Below are positions 1 to 5,626 of a DNA stretch of 9,039 nucleotides, piece by piece. The translations under genes and the position numbers were made by a program. The notes beneath the pieces were generated by a model. It was given only the letters and a program-made list of their open reading frames with translations, ran no database searches and was not told the DNA's origin. Each line of letters opens with the position of its first letter. Positions within the stretch are counted from its first letter, which is position 1. The stretch comes from an uncultured Oscillospiraceae bacterium. Lineage in GTDB: Bacteria > Bacillota > Clostridia > Oscillospirales > Acutalibacteraceae. The stretch lies in NCBI GenBank assembly GCA_902462665.1, contig CABQCM010000028.1:1-9039 (forward strand), read 5' to 3'.

Positions 1-257
1 TTTTCGCTGCCGTCGTCTTTGGGCACGCTTAAGCGGTAAACGCCCCGCCACTTTTTGTCTTCGCCCTCCTGGTTTTGGTAGTCCCGTTTGAAAAAGCCCT
101 GGTAGGGGCCGCTTTCAATGTCAAAGCTCAAGACCACCACACTGCCCCAGTCGTAGGCCATTTCTTTGGCGTCCAGCACCCGGGCGACATATCCGCCGGC
201 GGGCAAAAGCTCCCGTCCGGCTGCTTTTTTTACTTCGAGTCCGTGAAATTGTTTCAT
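1..257 (-). CDS. DUF669-like phage protein, C-terminal part outside window
   Basis: Minus-strand reading frame starting at ATG 257 and running off the left edge, so only the first 85 residues are visible. It begins MKQFHGLEVKKAAGRELLPA and continues as a mixed beta-strand domain rich in aromatic and charged residues (DWGSVVVLSFDIESGPYQGF, then a DGSEK segment at the edge). The LPAGxYxARVLDAKE opening and the SFDIESGPYxG segment resemble the DUF669 group of phage proteins, which sit next to phage recombination ATPases and are thought to act in DNA replication or recombination, possibly as ssDNA-binding partners. The start is set by an AGGAG box 9 nt upstream and by a 4-bp ATGA overlap with the preceding gene. 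Family placement is from pattern memory. The presence of a real gene is much surer than its function. Confidence 0.7.
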   Translation of the reverse strand, partial: MKQFHGLEVKKAAGRELLPAGGYVARVLDAKEMAYDWGSVVVLSFDIESGPYQGFFKRDYQNQEGEDKKWRGVYRLSVPKDDGSE

Positions 258-499
258 TCGTCTTTCTCCTTTTCTGTCTTGGTTTCTTCGAGAATATGCA
301 GCGGGCAGCGGCTGCCCACATAGCGGCTGGGGTATTCGCAGATGTCGCCGGTCAGCGCGCAGCTTCCCGAACTGCGGCGGAAAAACCGGCATTGAAAGCA
401 GCAGATGTCGGCGCAACCCTTGAAATCCACCGGGAAGTGCACCTCCACCACTGCCAGAGCCTTGATGTAGGCGGCAACGCCCGATTCAAAATCAGCCAT
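254..499 (-). CDS. Small cysteine-rich phage protein, function unknown
   Basis: 81 aa, starting MADFESGVAAYIKALAVVEV. An N-terminal helix/strand segment is followed by a cysteine cluster: CADICCFQCRFF, CALTGDICEYP and CPLH together give about eight Cys between residues 28 and 67, suggesting one or two zinc-binding knuckles. The C-terminus is a charged tail (EETKTEKEKDE). The start codon lies 8 bp inside the end of the upstream ATPase gene, and the stop overlaps the next start as ATGA, so the three are probably translationally coupled. Similar short Cys-rich proteins occur beside recombination ATPases in clostridial phages. A role as accessory DNA-binding protein is inference only. Confidence 0.72.
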   Translation of the reverse strand: MADFESGVAAYIKALAVVEVHFPVDFKGCADICCFQCRFFRRSSGSCALTGDICEYPSRYVGSRCPLHILEETKTEKEKDE

Positions 500-1106
500 T
501 GTTCAGCTCCCAATACGCCCGAATGGCCCCGTCCACCTGCTTTAAATCGTTGTCGATCTCCCGCTCGAACAGCCCAATGGGGCTTTTGGCGGTGGTGGTT
601 CCATCCGACTGGGTTTCAAAATAGTGGCGGGCGCCGTCGGTTTTGCAGAGCAGCACAATCGAAAACAGCCCTTCGAGGGTGAGCTGGTTGTCCAGCATTT
701 TGCCCAGGGTTTTGGCCTTGACCCGCCCGTCCTCGGTTTGTTCGGTGTGGTGCAAAAAGTAAACGATTACATCGGGGGGCGTTTTCTGGATGATAAACTG
801 CAAAAGGTTATAAAAGTTTAAAGCCATGCTGGTAAATTTGGCGTAGCCGCTCTCGTTTACCCGCTCAAAGCTCTCAAACGCCATCAAATACTGGCTGTCG
901 TCAATGGCGTAGGTTTTGAGGGTGGGCTCTTTGAGGGCCTTGACAATCTTGCCGTAGGTGGCGCCCTCCACCTTGGGCAGCTTTTTGCGAAAGGGCAGAG
1001 GCTTGGAGGCCACGTTGAAAATGCCGATTTCTCCGGGCTCAAAGCTGCGCAGGCTGGCCGATTTGCCGCTGCCCGACTCGCCCAAAATCAAAATGGGGAT
1101 GCCCAT
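492..1106 (-). CDS. P-loop ATPase, RecA/Sak4-like phage recombination protein
   Basis: 204 aa. A Walker A motif GESGSGKS lies at residues 9-16, immediately after a short beta strand (MGIPILIL). A Walker B-like TYAIDD is at about 65-70, and a sensor-like strand VIVYFLHHTEQ follows at mid-protein. The small single-domain P-loop core of about 200 aa next to a DUF669-like gene fits phage AAA/RecA-core ATPases such as the Sak4 type, which assist single-strand annealing or recombination during phage replication. The start at 1106 is preferred over the in-frame ATG at 1112, because AGGAG is only 1 nt from the 1112 codon but 7 nt from 1106. It overlaps the following gene by 8 bp. ATPase is confident; the exact subfamily is not. 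Confidence 0.85.
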   Translation of the reverse strand: MGIPILILGESGSGKSASLRSFEPGEIGIFNVASKPLPFRKKLPKVEGATYGKIVKALKEPTLKTYAIDDSQYLMAFESFERVNESGYAKFTSMALNFYNLLQFIIQKTPPDVIVYFLHHTEQTEDGRVKAKTLGKMLDNQLTLEGLFSIVLLCKTDGARHYFETQSDGTTTAKSPIGLFEREIDNDLKQVDGAIRAYWELNNG

Positions 1107-1108
1107 TG

Positions 1109-1474
1109 TCATTCTCCTTTCTTATGGGGTGGTATTGTTTGCGGGGCGGCACTCTCTGTGCGGGTTTCGGCCGGCTGCGCGGGGGCTTTGCGGCCCGCCT
1201 GCGGCAGCGACCGATCGATTCCGCATCTGTTGCGCGTTTTTCCCGCCCGAAGGGGGGCCAGCAGCTCCCATTTTTCCTGCGTACTTCTAGGGCCGAAAAA
1301 CCGTTCGGCTTTGGCGGTGTTGTAGATCTCCCCCTCCACAACCAGCTGTGTGTACTGTTCAAAATGTCCCGTTTCCCGCAGATAGGTTTTGCGCGCTTCG
1401 GCGTAATCGTCAAACTGGTAAACATAGGCCAGTCTTCCATAAAGAAAGATGCGGATTTCAAAGCGGCTCGTCAT
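1109..1474 (-). CDS. Hypothetical phage protein
   Basis: 121 aa, MTSRFEIRIFLYGRLAYVYQ. The N-terminal 60 residues look folded (alternating strands and an acidic helix, FDDYAEARKTYLRETGHFEQ). From about residue 75 the protein becomes basic and Pro/Ala/Arg-rich with a low-complexity tail ending PPHKKGE. I do not recognise the family. An upstream in-frame ATG at 1489 is rejected because GGAGG sits 6 nt before the 1474 start. The gene starts 17 bp inside the preceding small gene and ends 2 bp before the ATPase start, so it belongs to the same operon. The basic tail could bind nucleic acid, which is inference. Confidence 0.65.
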   Translation of the reverse strand: MTSRFEIRIFLYGRLAYVYQFDDYAEARKTYLRETGHFEQYTQLVVEGEIYNTAKAERFFGPRSTQEKWELLAPLRAGKTRNRCGIDRSLPQAGRKAPAQPAETRTESAAPQTIPPHKKGE

Positions 1475-1607
1475 GCTCGCCCTCCACATCCTTCTTGTAC
1501 CGTTTGTTCTGCCAGTTGACTTGGTCGAGTAATTTCTCCATCCGCTTACACCACAGCTGAATGCGGTACCAGGCGGGTTGGTTTTGGGGGTTATAGGGTT
1601 TGTCCAT
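1458..1607 (-). CDS. Very small phage protein (49 aa)
   Basis: MDKPYNPQNQPAWYRIQLWC then a charged, Lys/Glu-rich helix ending GEHDEPL. The frame is open further upstream to 1712, but the ATG at 1607 has a GGAGG box 6 nt upstream and the extension would lie wholly inside the previous gene, so the short form is chosen. It overlaps the gene before it by 17 bp and the one after it by 17 bp. One amphipathic helix (about residues 12-40) with three Trp is visible. No family is recognised. Confidence 0.55.
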   Translation of the reverse strand: MDKPYNPQNQPAWYRIQLWCKRMEKLLDQVNWQNKRYKKDVEGEHDEPL

Positions 1608-2058
1608 TGTTTTCCTCCTTAAGCAGCTCGCACAAAAAAGCGATATTGCACGCCGCGTGCCACAAATGGGGCAGACCGCTTTCCTGATCGGTGCTGTGCA
1701 TGTCTTCGGCAAAGGCCAGTGTGTGGCGCAAAAGCGCGTCCACGTACCGCTGCGGTTCCACCTGCTTCCAGTTGGCGGGGTCGCCGTATTTCATGGTTCC
1801 ATGCTCCCGCACACGGGCAATGTCGTAAACGATTTGAAACGGCACCAGCGAAAGTCGCGCCTTGCCTGCGTCCGCTTTGGCGGTTTGGTCATTATCTGTT
1901 TGGGTTATGGCGCGCAGGGCGTATAAAGCCATTCTTAATGCTTCCATGTATTCAGTCCCGCCGGGGTAATCTTGTTGTGGATTTGCGCTCAAATTATAAA
2001 AAGCTTTACAGATTTTATATTGCTCTTCAATCTCCTTTATTGTGTCTTCCCTTGTCAT
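1591..2058 (-). CDS. dATP/dGTP diphosphohydrolase-like protein (DUF5664 type)
   Basis: 155 aa. The C-terminal half carries the pattern I associate with this phage family: KADAGKARLSLVP at 61-73, VREHGTMKYGDPANW at 83-97, RYVDALLRH at 104-112, then ESGLPHLWHAACNIAFL at 126-142. His and acidic residues sit in the positions expected of an all-alpha (MazG-like) metal-dependent nucleotide hydrolase. Family members are described as hydrolysing dATP or dGTP, which shapes the dNTP pool during phage replication. The N-terminal 60 residues are more variable and helical. The start has GGAGG 7 nt upstream, and the preceding gene ends 15 bp before. Family membership is fairly sure; substrate is not shown by the sequence. 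Confidence 0.75.
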   Translation of the reverse strand: MTREDTIKEIEEQYKICKAFYNLSANPQQDYPGGTEYMEALRMALYALRAITQTDNDQTAKADAGKARLSLVPFQIVYDIARVREHGTMKYGDPANWKQVEPQRYVDALLRHTLAFAEDMHSTDQESGLPHLWHAACNIAFLCELLKEENNGQTL

Positions 2059-2073
2059 AGCCTTTCCTCCTTT

Positions 2074-2592
2074 TCATTCATCGCGGGATTCTACAAGCTT
2101 CGATCGCAGTTTTTCCCACGCAGCTTTTGTCAATGGCCTACCGCACCGAGGGCAGAATATAGCGTAGTCGTGCTCGAATCCAATGCCATTATCCCAGTCG
2201 GATGTGTAGTAGATATCAATGCCGTCTTCATCATCTTCGTAGCGGCAAAGTTGGCATCTATTTCCCCAGGCACCCATATTTTCGCTCATTTTTGTTTCCT
2301 CCTTTGGCTTTCCATAACTGCAAAAATCGTTATCTGTTTCCCACGTGTGTTGCTCACCGCAGACACAGCTATAAAACATAGCGCATTCTTCACTTCCTCT
2401 TAATTTACACTCCCAACAATAGCAAGCTCCTGCTGCGTGTACGGGGTCAATTGTTGTCTGCTCATCAACCGCTTGCTGTATTCCAACCGTAAACATCCCG
2501 TAGTCCGTTGAATTTCGCTGTTCGCTTAAAATATAATGGTTGTTTTTAATTGTTTCCATCACAGCATCCGCATCAATCAACCGCATTTTCAT
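2074..2592 (-). CDS. Cys-rich phage protein with two zinc-ribbon-like modules
   Basis: 172 aa from ATG 2592, which overlaps the previous stop as ATGA and has GGAG 7 nt upstream. An alternative ATG at 2586 gives the common MRLIDADAVM opening. The N-terminal part matches a widespread phage layout: RLIDADAV, a helix, an IDPVHAAG linker, then a Cys module (CYCWECKLRGSEEC ... CVCGEQH ... DNDFCSYGKPK). The C-terminal part (from residue 102) begins MSENMGAWGNRCQLCRYEDD and ends with a second zinc-ribbon half, CPRCGRPLTKAAWEKL. A strong internal ribosome binding site precedes that Met, so the frame may be two proteins fused or may make two products. Function unknown; zinc binding is inferred from the paired Cys. 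Confidence 0.65.
   Translation of the reverse strand: MKMRLIDADAVMETIKNNHYILSEQRNSTDYGMFTVGIQQAVDEQTTIDPVHAAGACYCWECKLRGSEECAMFYSCVCGEQHTWETDNDFCSYGKPKEETKMSENMGAWGNRCQLCRYEDDEDGIDIYYTSDWDNGIGFEHDYAIFCPRCGRPLTKAAWEKLRSKLVESRDE
2287..2302 (-). promoter_or_regulatory. Internal ribosome binding site and nested in-frame start
   Basis: On the minus strand GGAGG at 2302-2298 is followed after 8 nt by ATG at 2289-2287, in frame with the enclosing gene. Translation from here would give a separate 71-aa protein with its own CxxC ... CPRCG zinc-ribbon pattern. The box is as good as those of the real operon starts, and the sequence before it (FCSYGKPKEE) looks like a natural protein end. Confidence 0.5.
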
Positions 2593-3125
2593 TCCCCCAC
2601 TCCATGTATATTCTCCATAATCCCGACAATCGCCGTCTCCCATTCTGGCCTTCCGTTGTAGCAGCGGTTTACCGCTTCCACCGTGTACCCGTGGAAATAC
2701 CGCCCGCCGGGGGTTAAATACAGATCTCGAAGCCTTTGCGCCACGGTGAGAATGCAATCTTTTCGGCTTTCAAACTGCTGGTAGCCGTTCTGCCCTGTCC
2801 AGCCGAAGAGGTTGTTCTTCTCCCGCGCCGCTTTGCTCTCTCCCCAGCCGCTTTCCAAGGCTGCCACAGCCGCCAGAAAAAGGGCGTTGACACCCGTTTT
2901 CTCCTCCGCTTCGAGAAAGACTCCGGCCAGCTCCTTCAGCCTCCCTTTCAGGGCGTTTTGCAAGGCTTCTTCCGACAGGCCGCAGGGGGTTAAAAGGGGC
3001 TTGTCCTGCTGCCAAGCGCAGTGGACGGCGGCAACCTGTCTCGCCCCTGCCCCAAGAAGGCCGGAATCGGCGGGGGCGGCGCACAAGAAAACACAGCTCA
3101 ACAGGCAGCAGACGATTTCTTTCAT
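2589..3125 (-). CDS. Exported glucosaminidase-type peptidoglycan hydrolase
   Basis: 178 aa. The N-terminus MKEIVCCLLSCVFLCAA is a signal peptide, with likely cleavage near CAA-PADS. There is no proper lipobox, because Leu precedes Cys. The folded part (about residues 50-178) has the glucosaminidase/lysozyme signature ALFLAAVAALESGWGESKAA with catalytic Glu at about residue 91, followed by REKNNLFGWTG and a C-terminal CYNGRPEWE segment. The family cleaves the glycan backbone of peptidoglycan. Start 3125 is chosen for its ATGA overlap with the preceding gene; ATG 3131 is possible (GGAAG 4 nt upstream). It lies among early genes and not in a lysis cassette, so a wall-remodelling or exclusion role is conceivable. 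The enzyme class is confident; the role is open. Confidence 0.85.
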   Translation of the reverse strand: MKEIVCCLLSCVFLCAAPADSGLLGAGARQVAAVHCAWQQDKPLLTPCGLSEEALQNALKGRLKELAGVFLEAEEKTGVNALFLAAVAALESGWGESKAAREKNNLFGWTGQNGYQQFESRKDCILTVAQRLRDLYLTPGGRYFHGYTVEAVNRCYNGRPEWETAIVGIMENIHGVGE

Positions 3126-3298
3126 TCGCATGGTTCTTCCAGGCCGTAGGAATCGCTTTCATCCAGGCTTCCATGCAGCAGCTCGTCCGCCAGATCTAAG
3201 AGCTTTCGCTGAATCCGCCGGTCGGAGCAAAAGCGGACGATGTGGTGCAGATCCACCACTACGTCGGTTACATCTGGATGCCCATTTCTTCCAACCAT
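3122..3298 (-). CDS. Small acidic phage protein (58 aa)
   Basis: MVGRNGHPDVTDVVVDLHHI then a helical middle (RRIQRKLLDLADELLHGSLD) and an acidic end, EEPCE. The start has GGAGG 8 nt upstream, and the stop overlaps the lysozyme ATG as ATGA. It begins 31 bp inside the end of the preceding gene. No family recognised. The regular coding overlaps and good ribosome binding site make it a credible gene despite its size. Confidence 0.6.
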   Translation of the reverse strand: MVGRNGHPDVTDVVVDLHHIVRFCSDRRIQRKLLDLADELLHGSLDESDSYGLEEPCE

Positions 3299-3435
3299 AG
3301 GTCAATCCTCCCCATCTTTTCGGCTAATTCCTCCATCTGTTCTTCCAGGACCTGCCGTTGCTCCATCAATCGCCGGATATGTAGATCTGTTACGCTTGGT
3401 TCACGCGGAAATATACTGCGATCTGGACAAATCAT
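3268..3435 (-). CDS. Small coiled-coil phage protein (55 aa)
   Basis: MICPDRSIFPREPSVTDLHI followed by a continuous charged helix from RRLMEQRQVLEEQMEELAEK to the end, with heptad-like Leu/Met spacing typical of a short coiled coil. The frame is open upstream to 3621, but the ATG at 3435 has GAGGGG 8 nt upstream and forms an ATGA overlap with the gene before, so the short form is preferred. A dimerising or partner-binding peptide is plausible; function unknown. Confidence 0.6.
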   Translation of the reverse strand: MICPDRSIFPREPSVTDLHIRRLMEQRQVLEEQMEELAEKMGRIDLWLEEMGIQM

Positions 3436-3644
3436 TTGACAGACCCCTCTCTTTTTGTTACAGTGTAAGTGCAATATTTTGTTTGATGCTCGCTTTGGGT
3501 TGCCGCCCGGCGGGCATTTTTCTTTTTTCGAAGCTGCTGTTTGGCTCGAAACCCATATCGCCCTTCTTCCAGCCACCAAGTAACCGCGCACATGACCCCC
3601 ATCAGGATGGCAAGATAGCACAGGGCCACAAAAAAGAATTCCAT
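3432..3644 (-). CDS. Small membrane protein (70 aa)
   Basis: MEFFFVALCYLAILMGVMCA VTWWLEEG is a single N-terminal membrane span of about 23 residues. It is followed by a strongly basic tail (FRAKQQLRKKKNARRAA), giving an N-out/C-in type orientation by the positive-inside rule. AGGAG lies 9 nt upstream of the start, and the stop overlaps the next gene as ATGA. No family recognised. Tiny membrane proteins in phage early regions are sometimes exclusion or anti-defence factors, but nothing here proves it. Confidence 0.65.
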   Translation of the reverse strand: MEFFFVALCYLAILMGVMCAVTWWLEEGRYGFRAKQQLRKKKNARRAATQSEHQTKYCTYTVTKREGSVK

Positions 3645-3657
3645 TGTCTTTCTCCTT

Positions 3658-3897
3658 TCATCCGATCAGGTTGATAATGTCCTCATTGCTGAGTTTTAAA
3701 ATCTGTTTGAGCATACGCAGCTCGGTGACGCGGATCATACCTGGGGACTTGATGTGTTTTCGCACGGTGGTTTCGTTGATGCCCATCATGCGAGCCACCA
3801 CGTCGGCTTTTCTCCCTTCGTATTCCATTTTGGAACGTACAACCCGTTCAAACTGCTTTTCCGCTTTCTGCCAGGGGCTTTCTTTGAGCTTTGACAT
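3658..3897 (-). CDS. Small HTH DNA-binding protein
   Basis: 79 aa. The N-terminal part is a basic helix (WQKAEKQFERVVRSKMEYEG). A helix-turn-helix follows at about residues 30-50: ADVVARMMGI as first helix, turn at NE, recognition helix TTVRKHIK. The C-terminus ends LKLSNEDIINLIG, as in Cro/CI-type folds. It has its own AGGAG box and starts 20 bp downstream of the preceding HTH gene. Probably a second early regulator or Cro-like protein of the phage; target unknown. Confidence 0.75.
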   Translation of the reverse strand: MSKLKESPWQKAEKQFERVVRSKMEYEGRKADVVARMMGINETTVRKHIKSPGMIRVTELRMLKQILKLSNEDIINLIG

Positions 3898-3917
3898 AAG
3901 GTTTTCTCCTTTCTGTT

Positions 3918-4187
3918 TTATTGTTCTTTCGTGGGAGAGGCGATAAAATCTTCCAACGTACAGTACAGCACGTCCGTGATCTGAAGAGCCAGCGGCAGAG
4001 TCAGCGCTCTTAAGCCCTTCTCTACCTGGCTAATCATGGCCTGGCTTACGCCGACCGTCTCTGCCAAATCTGCTTGGGATATCCCCCTGTCCTCCCGTAG
4101 GATTTTCAGGTTGGCGCCGATTAAGAAGTTCTGCTCCATCCTCTTCAACTGTGCACGCACATAGGGCGTTTCGCGTGGGTCGTTCAT
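3918..4187 (-). CDS. XRE-family (Cro/CI-type) transcriptional regulator
   Basis: 89 aa. A classical XRE HTH spans residues 24-82: GANLKILREDRGISQADLAE, then VGVSQAMISQVEKG as turn and recognition helix, then the helical closing part LALQITDVLYCTLEDFI. The 20-residue N-terminal extension is basic and helical. There is no C-terminal dimerisation or peptidase domain, so it is more like Cro or a single-domain repressor than a full CI. AGGAG lies 7 nt before the start. It is the first intact gene of the leftward operon, and the TnpB element begins 23 bp upstream of its start codon. Confidence 0.85.
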   Translation of the reverse strand: MNDPRETPYVRAQLKRMEQNFLIGANLKILREDRGISQADLAETVGVSQAMISQVEKGLRALTLPLALQITDVLYCTLEDFIASPTKEQ

Positions 4188-4205
4188 CTGGATTCTCCTT
4201 TCGTA

Positions 4206-4210
4206 TTTAC
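4206..4210 (+). other. Presumed TnpB target-adjacent motif at the left border
   Basis: TTTAC directly before the proposed left end. IS200/IS605 elements insert 3' of a short T-rich tetra- or pentanucleotide, which then serves as the TAM for the TnpB nuclease (IS608 uses TTAC). The border is inferred from the hairpin position and from the reading frame restored when the element is removed. Confidence 0.5.
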
Positions 4211-4216
4211 CAATAG

Positions 4217-4257
4217 CGCCGTAAAGCCCCTGCCTTTAGGTATGGGGATATAAGGCG
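4217..4257 (+). repeat. Left-end imperfect hairpin of the IS element
   Basis: Nested stems: CGCC 4217-4220 with GGCG 4254-4257, CCCC 4227-4230 with GGGG 4244-4247, and CC/GG around a TTTA loop at 4235-4238. This is the type of subterminal hairpin recognised by TnpA of the IS200/IS605 family. Confidence 0.7.
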
Positions 4258-4279
4258 TTTCCCTTTCTAAAAACTTTTG

Positions 4280-4288
4280 TGTTATAAT
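4280..4288 (+). promoter_or_regulatory. Extended -10 promoter for tnpB
   Basis: TGTTATAAT gives a TGn extension plus a perfect TATAAT at 4283-4288. No good -35 is visible. The start point would be near 4295, only about 9 nt before the ATG at 4304, leaving almost no leader and no clear Shine-Dalgarno. Confidence 0.55.
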
Positions 4289-4303
4289 ATCTTTGGTGAT
4301 TTT

Positions 4304-5416
4304 ATGGAGTATTCCTACAAGTTTCGGATATATCCGAACGCAAAGCAGGAAAATTTAATACATCGTACATTTGGCTGCTGCCGGTTTGTATTCAACCATT
4401 TCCTCGCTGAGAAGGCGGAACAATACAAACAGACAGGACGCGTACCGACACGCTTTCAGCAAGACAAAGAATTGACTGCGCTGAAAAAGTCTCTGGAATG
4501 GCTGCGGGAAGTGGATGCAACAGCGCTTCAAGCCTCTCTACAATCACTGGACACCGCCTATCAGAATTTCTTCCGACGGGTGAAGCAGGGCGGGAAACCC
4601 GGCTATCCCAGATTCAAAAGCAAGCATGACCGCCGGAGAAGCTACAAAAGCAAATGCGTGGGTACGAATATCAAAGCGCTGGACAAGGCGGTACAGCTCC
4701 CGAAGCTCGGCCTTGTGAAGTGCCGCGTCAGCAAGGAAGTCAAAGGCCGCATCCTGTCGGCAACGGTCAGCCAGAACCCCAGCGGGAAATATTTTGTCGC
4801 CTTGTGCTGCACGGATGTCGAGATAAACCCGTTGCCCTCCACCGGGGCGGTGGCCGGTCTTGACATGGGCCTGAAAGCGTTTGCCATCACCTCCGATGGG
4901 GTAGAGTACCCGAACCACAAGTACCTTGCCAAGAGCCAGAAGAAGATTGCCAGACTCCAACGTCAGCTCTCCCGAAAAACAAAGGGGAGCAATCGCCGGG
5001 AGAAAGCGAGGATCAAGGTTGCCCGTCTCCACGAGAAGGTTGTCAACCAGCGCAACGACACGCTTCATAAGCTGTCCACCAACCTTGTCCGGGACTACGA
5101 CCTGATAGCCATTGAGGACTTGGCTCCGTCCAACATGGTAAAGAACCACAAGCTGGCATGGTCTATCTCAGACTCTTCATGGGGCGAGTTCCGGCGGCAG
5201 TTGGAGTACAAGGCGGCGTGGTATGGGAAACAGGTGGTCTCGGTTGACCGTTTCTTTCCGTCCAGTCAGCTCTGTTCCGTCTGCGGCGCTCAGTGGACGG
5301 GGACAAAAGACCTCGCCGTGCGGGAGTGGATCTGCCCAGAGTGCGGCGAACACCACGACAGAGACATAAACGCCGCGAAAAACATCCTCAACGAAGGATT
5401 GCGCCTGTTGGCATAG
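4304..5416 (+). CDS. tnpB: TnpB RNA-guided endonuclease, apparently intact
   Basis: 370 aa, typical length. The N-terminal helix-turn-helix_OrfB-like region opens with MEYSYKFRIYPNAKQENLIH. The RuvC domain has all three acidic motifs: Asp187 in GLDMGLKAFAIT, Glu271 in LIAIEDLAPSNM, and Asp354 in HDRDINAAKNIL. A zinc finger is formed by Cys324/Cys327 (CSVCG) and Cys344/Cys347 (CPECG). TnpB proteins cut double-stranded DNA next to a TAM under guidance of an omega-RNA made from the element's right end, which helps the element persist at its donor site. Since no catalytic residue is lost, it is not a TldR-like dead derivative. A TTG-initiated extension from 4277 is rejected because it overlaps the -10 box. 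The gene is opposite in strand to the operon it precedes. Confidence 0.93.
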   Translation: MEYSYKFRIYPNAKQENLIHRTFGCCRFVFNHFLAEKAEQYKQTGRVPTRFQQDKELTALKKSLEWLREVDATALQASLQSLDTAYQNFFRRVKQGGKPGYPRFKSKHDRRRSYKSKCVGTNIKALDKAVQLPKLGLVKCRVSKEVKGRILSATVSQNPSGKYFVALCCTDVEINPLPSTGAVAGLDMGLKAFAITSDGVEYPNHKYLAKSQKKIARLQRQLSRKTKGSNRREKARIKVARLHEKVVNQRNDTLHKLSTNLVRDYDLIAIEDLAPSNMVKNHKLAWSISDSSWGEFRRQLEYKAAWYGKQVVSVDRFFPSSQLCSVCGAQWTGTKDLAVREWICPECGEHHDRDINAAKNILNEGLRLLA

Positions 5417-5563
5417 GCAGCATATATGGTAGGGCGGGACACGCCCGAACCTATACGCTCGGGGAGACTATGTAAGACCTCTCTCGTGAAGGCTGCGGTC
5501 AGCGAACCGAGAATCCCCCGGTTTTAGCCGTGGGGAGTGTCAAATTCAGCACAATAATGAGAC
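5400..5563 (+). ncRNA. Predicted omega-RNA (reRNA) with guide
   Basis: The right end downstream of tnpB is highly structured. Stems include GGGCG/CGCCC near 5432-5445, CGGT 5496-5499 with ACCG 5506-5509, and the terminal hairpin 5515-5535. TnpB scaffolds end at the element's last bases (here GTGTCAA) and continue into flanking DNA as guide, so the predicted guide starts at 5544 (ATTCAGCACAATAATGAGAC). The 5' end overlapping the tnpB tail is approximate. Basis is family knowledge plus visible stems. Confidence 0.65.
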
Positions 5564-5588
5564 AATCTAAAAAGATGGACAGGCTCAT
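5544..5588 (-). pseudogene. 5' part of a small leader ORF split by the IS element
   Basis: ATG at 5588 has AGGAG 8 nt upstream and encodes MSLSIFLDCLIIVLN up to the element's right border. Joining to 4210 beyond the left border adds VNTKGESR and a TGA that overlaps the HTH gene start as ATGA, the same coupling seen elsewhere in the operon. As it stands the frame reads into the element and stops at 5499. A hydrophobic 23-aa peptide of unknown role; its reality as a gene is uncertain. Confidence 0.4.
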
Positions 5589-5626
5589 TGCGGTTGCTCC
5601 TTTCTCTCATTTGTTTTTGTGTACGT

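Larger units (their letters stand above)
4211..5543 (+). mobile_element. TnpB-only IS200/IS605-family element
   Basis: About 1.33 kb. It consists of a left-end hairpin (4217-4257), tnpB, a structured right end and a terminal hairpin (5515-5535) ending in GGGGAGTGTCAA. There is no tnpA for the HUH transposase, so movement would need TnpA in trans (IS1341 type). Left and right hairpins share the CCCC...TTTA...GGGG pattern. No target duplication is seen, as expected for this family. Borders may be off by a few bases. Confidence 0.8.

Noticed and set aside
2770..3174. 134-codon minus-strand frame overlapping the lysozyme gene
   Set aside because: It is Arg/Pro-rich low-quality sequence in an alternative frame of a clear glucosaminidase domain.
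4277..4303. TTG-initiated N-terminal extension of TnpB
   Set aside because: The codons coincide with the TATAAT box, and the family starts at the MEYSYKFRIYP segment.
4544..5149. 201-codon open frame on the minus strand inside tnpB
   Set aside because: It lies antisense to intact RuvC motifs, has no ribosome binding site and no recognisable motif.
5544..5612. N-terminal extension of the XRE gene from ATG 5612 across the IS junction
   Set aside because: It would be in frame after excision, but that ATG has no ribosome binding site, whereas the XRE ATG at 4187 has a proper AGGAG.
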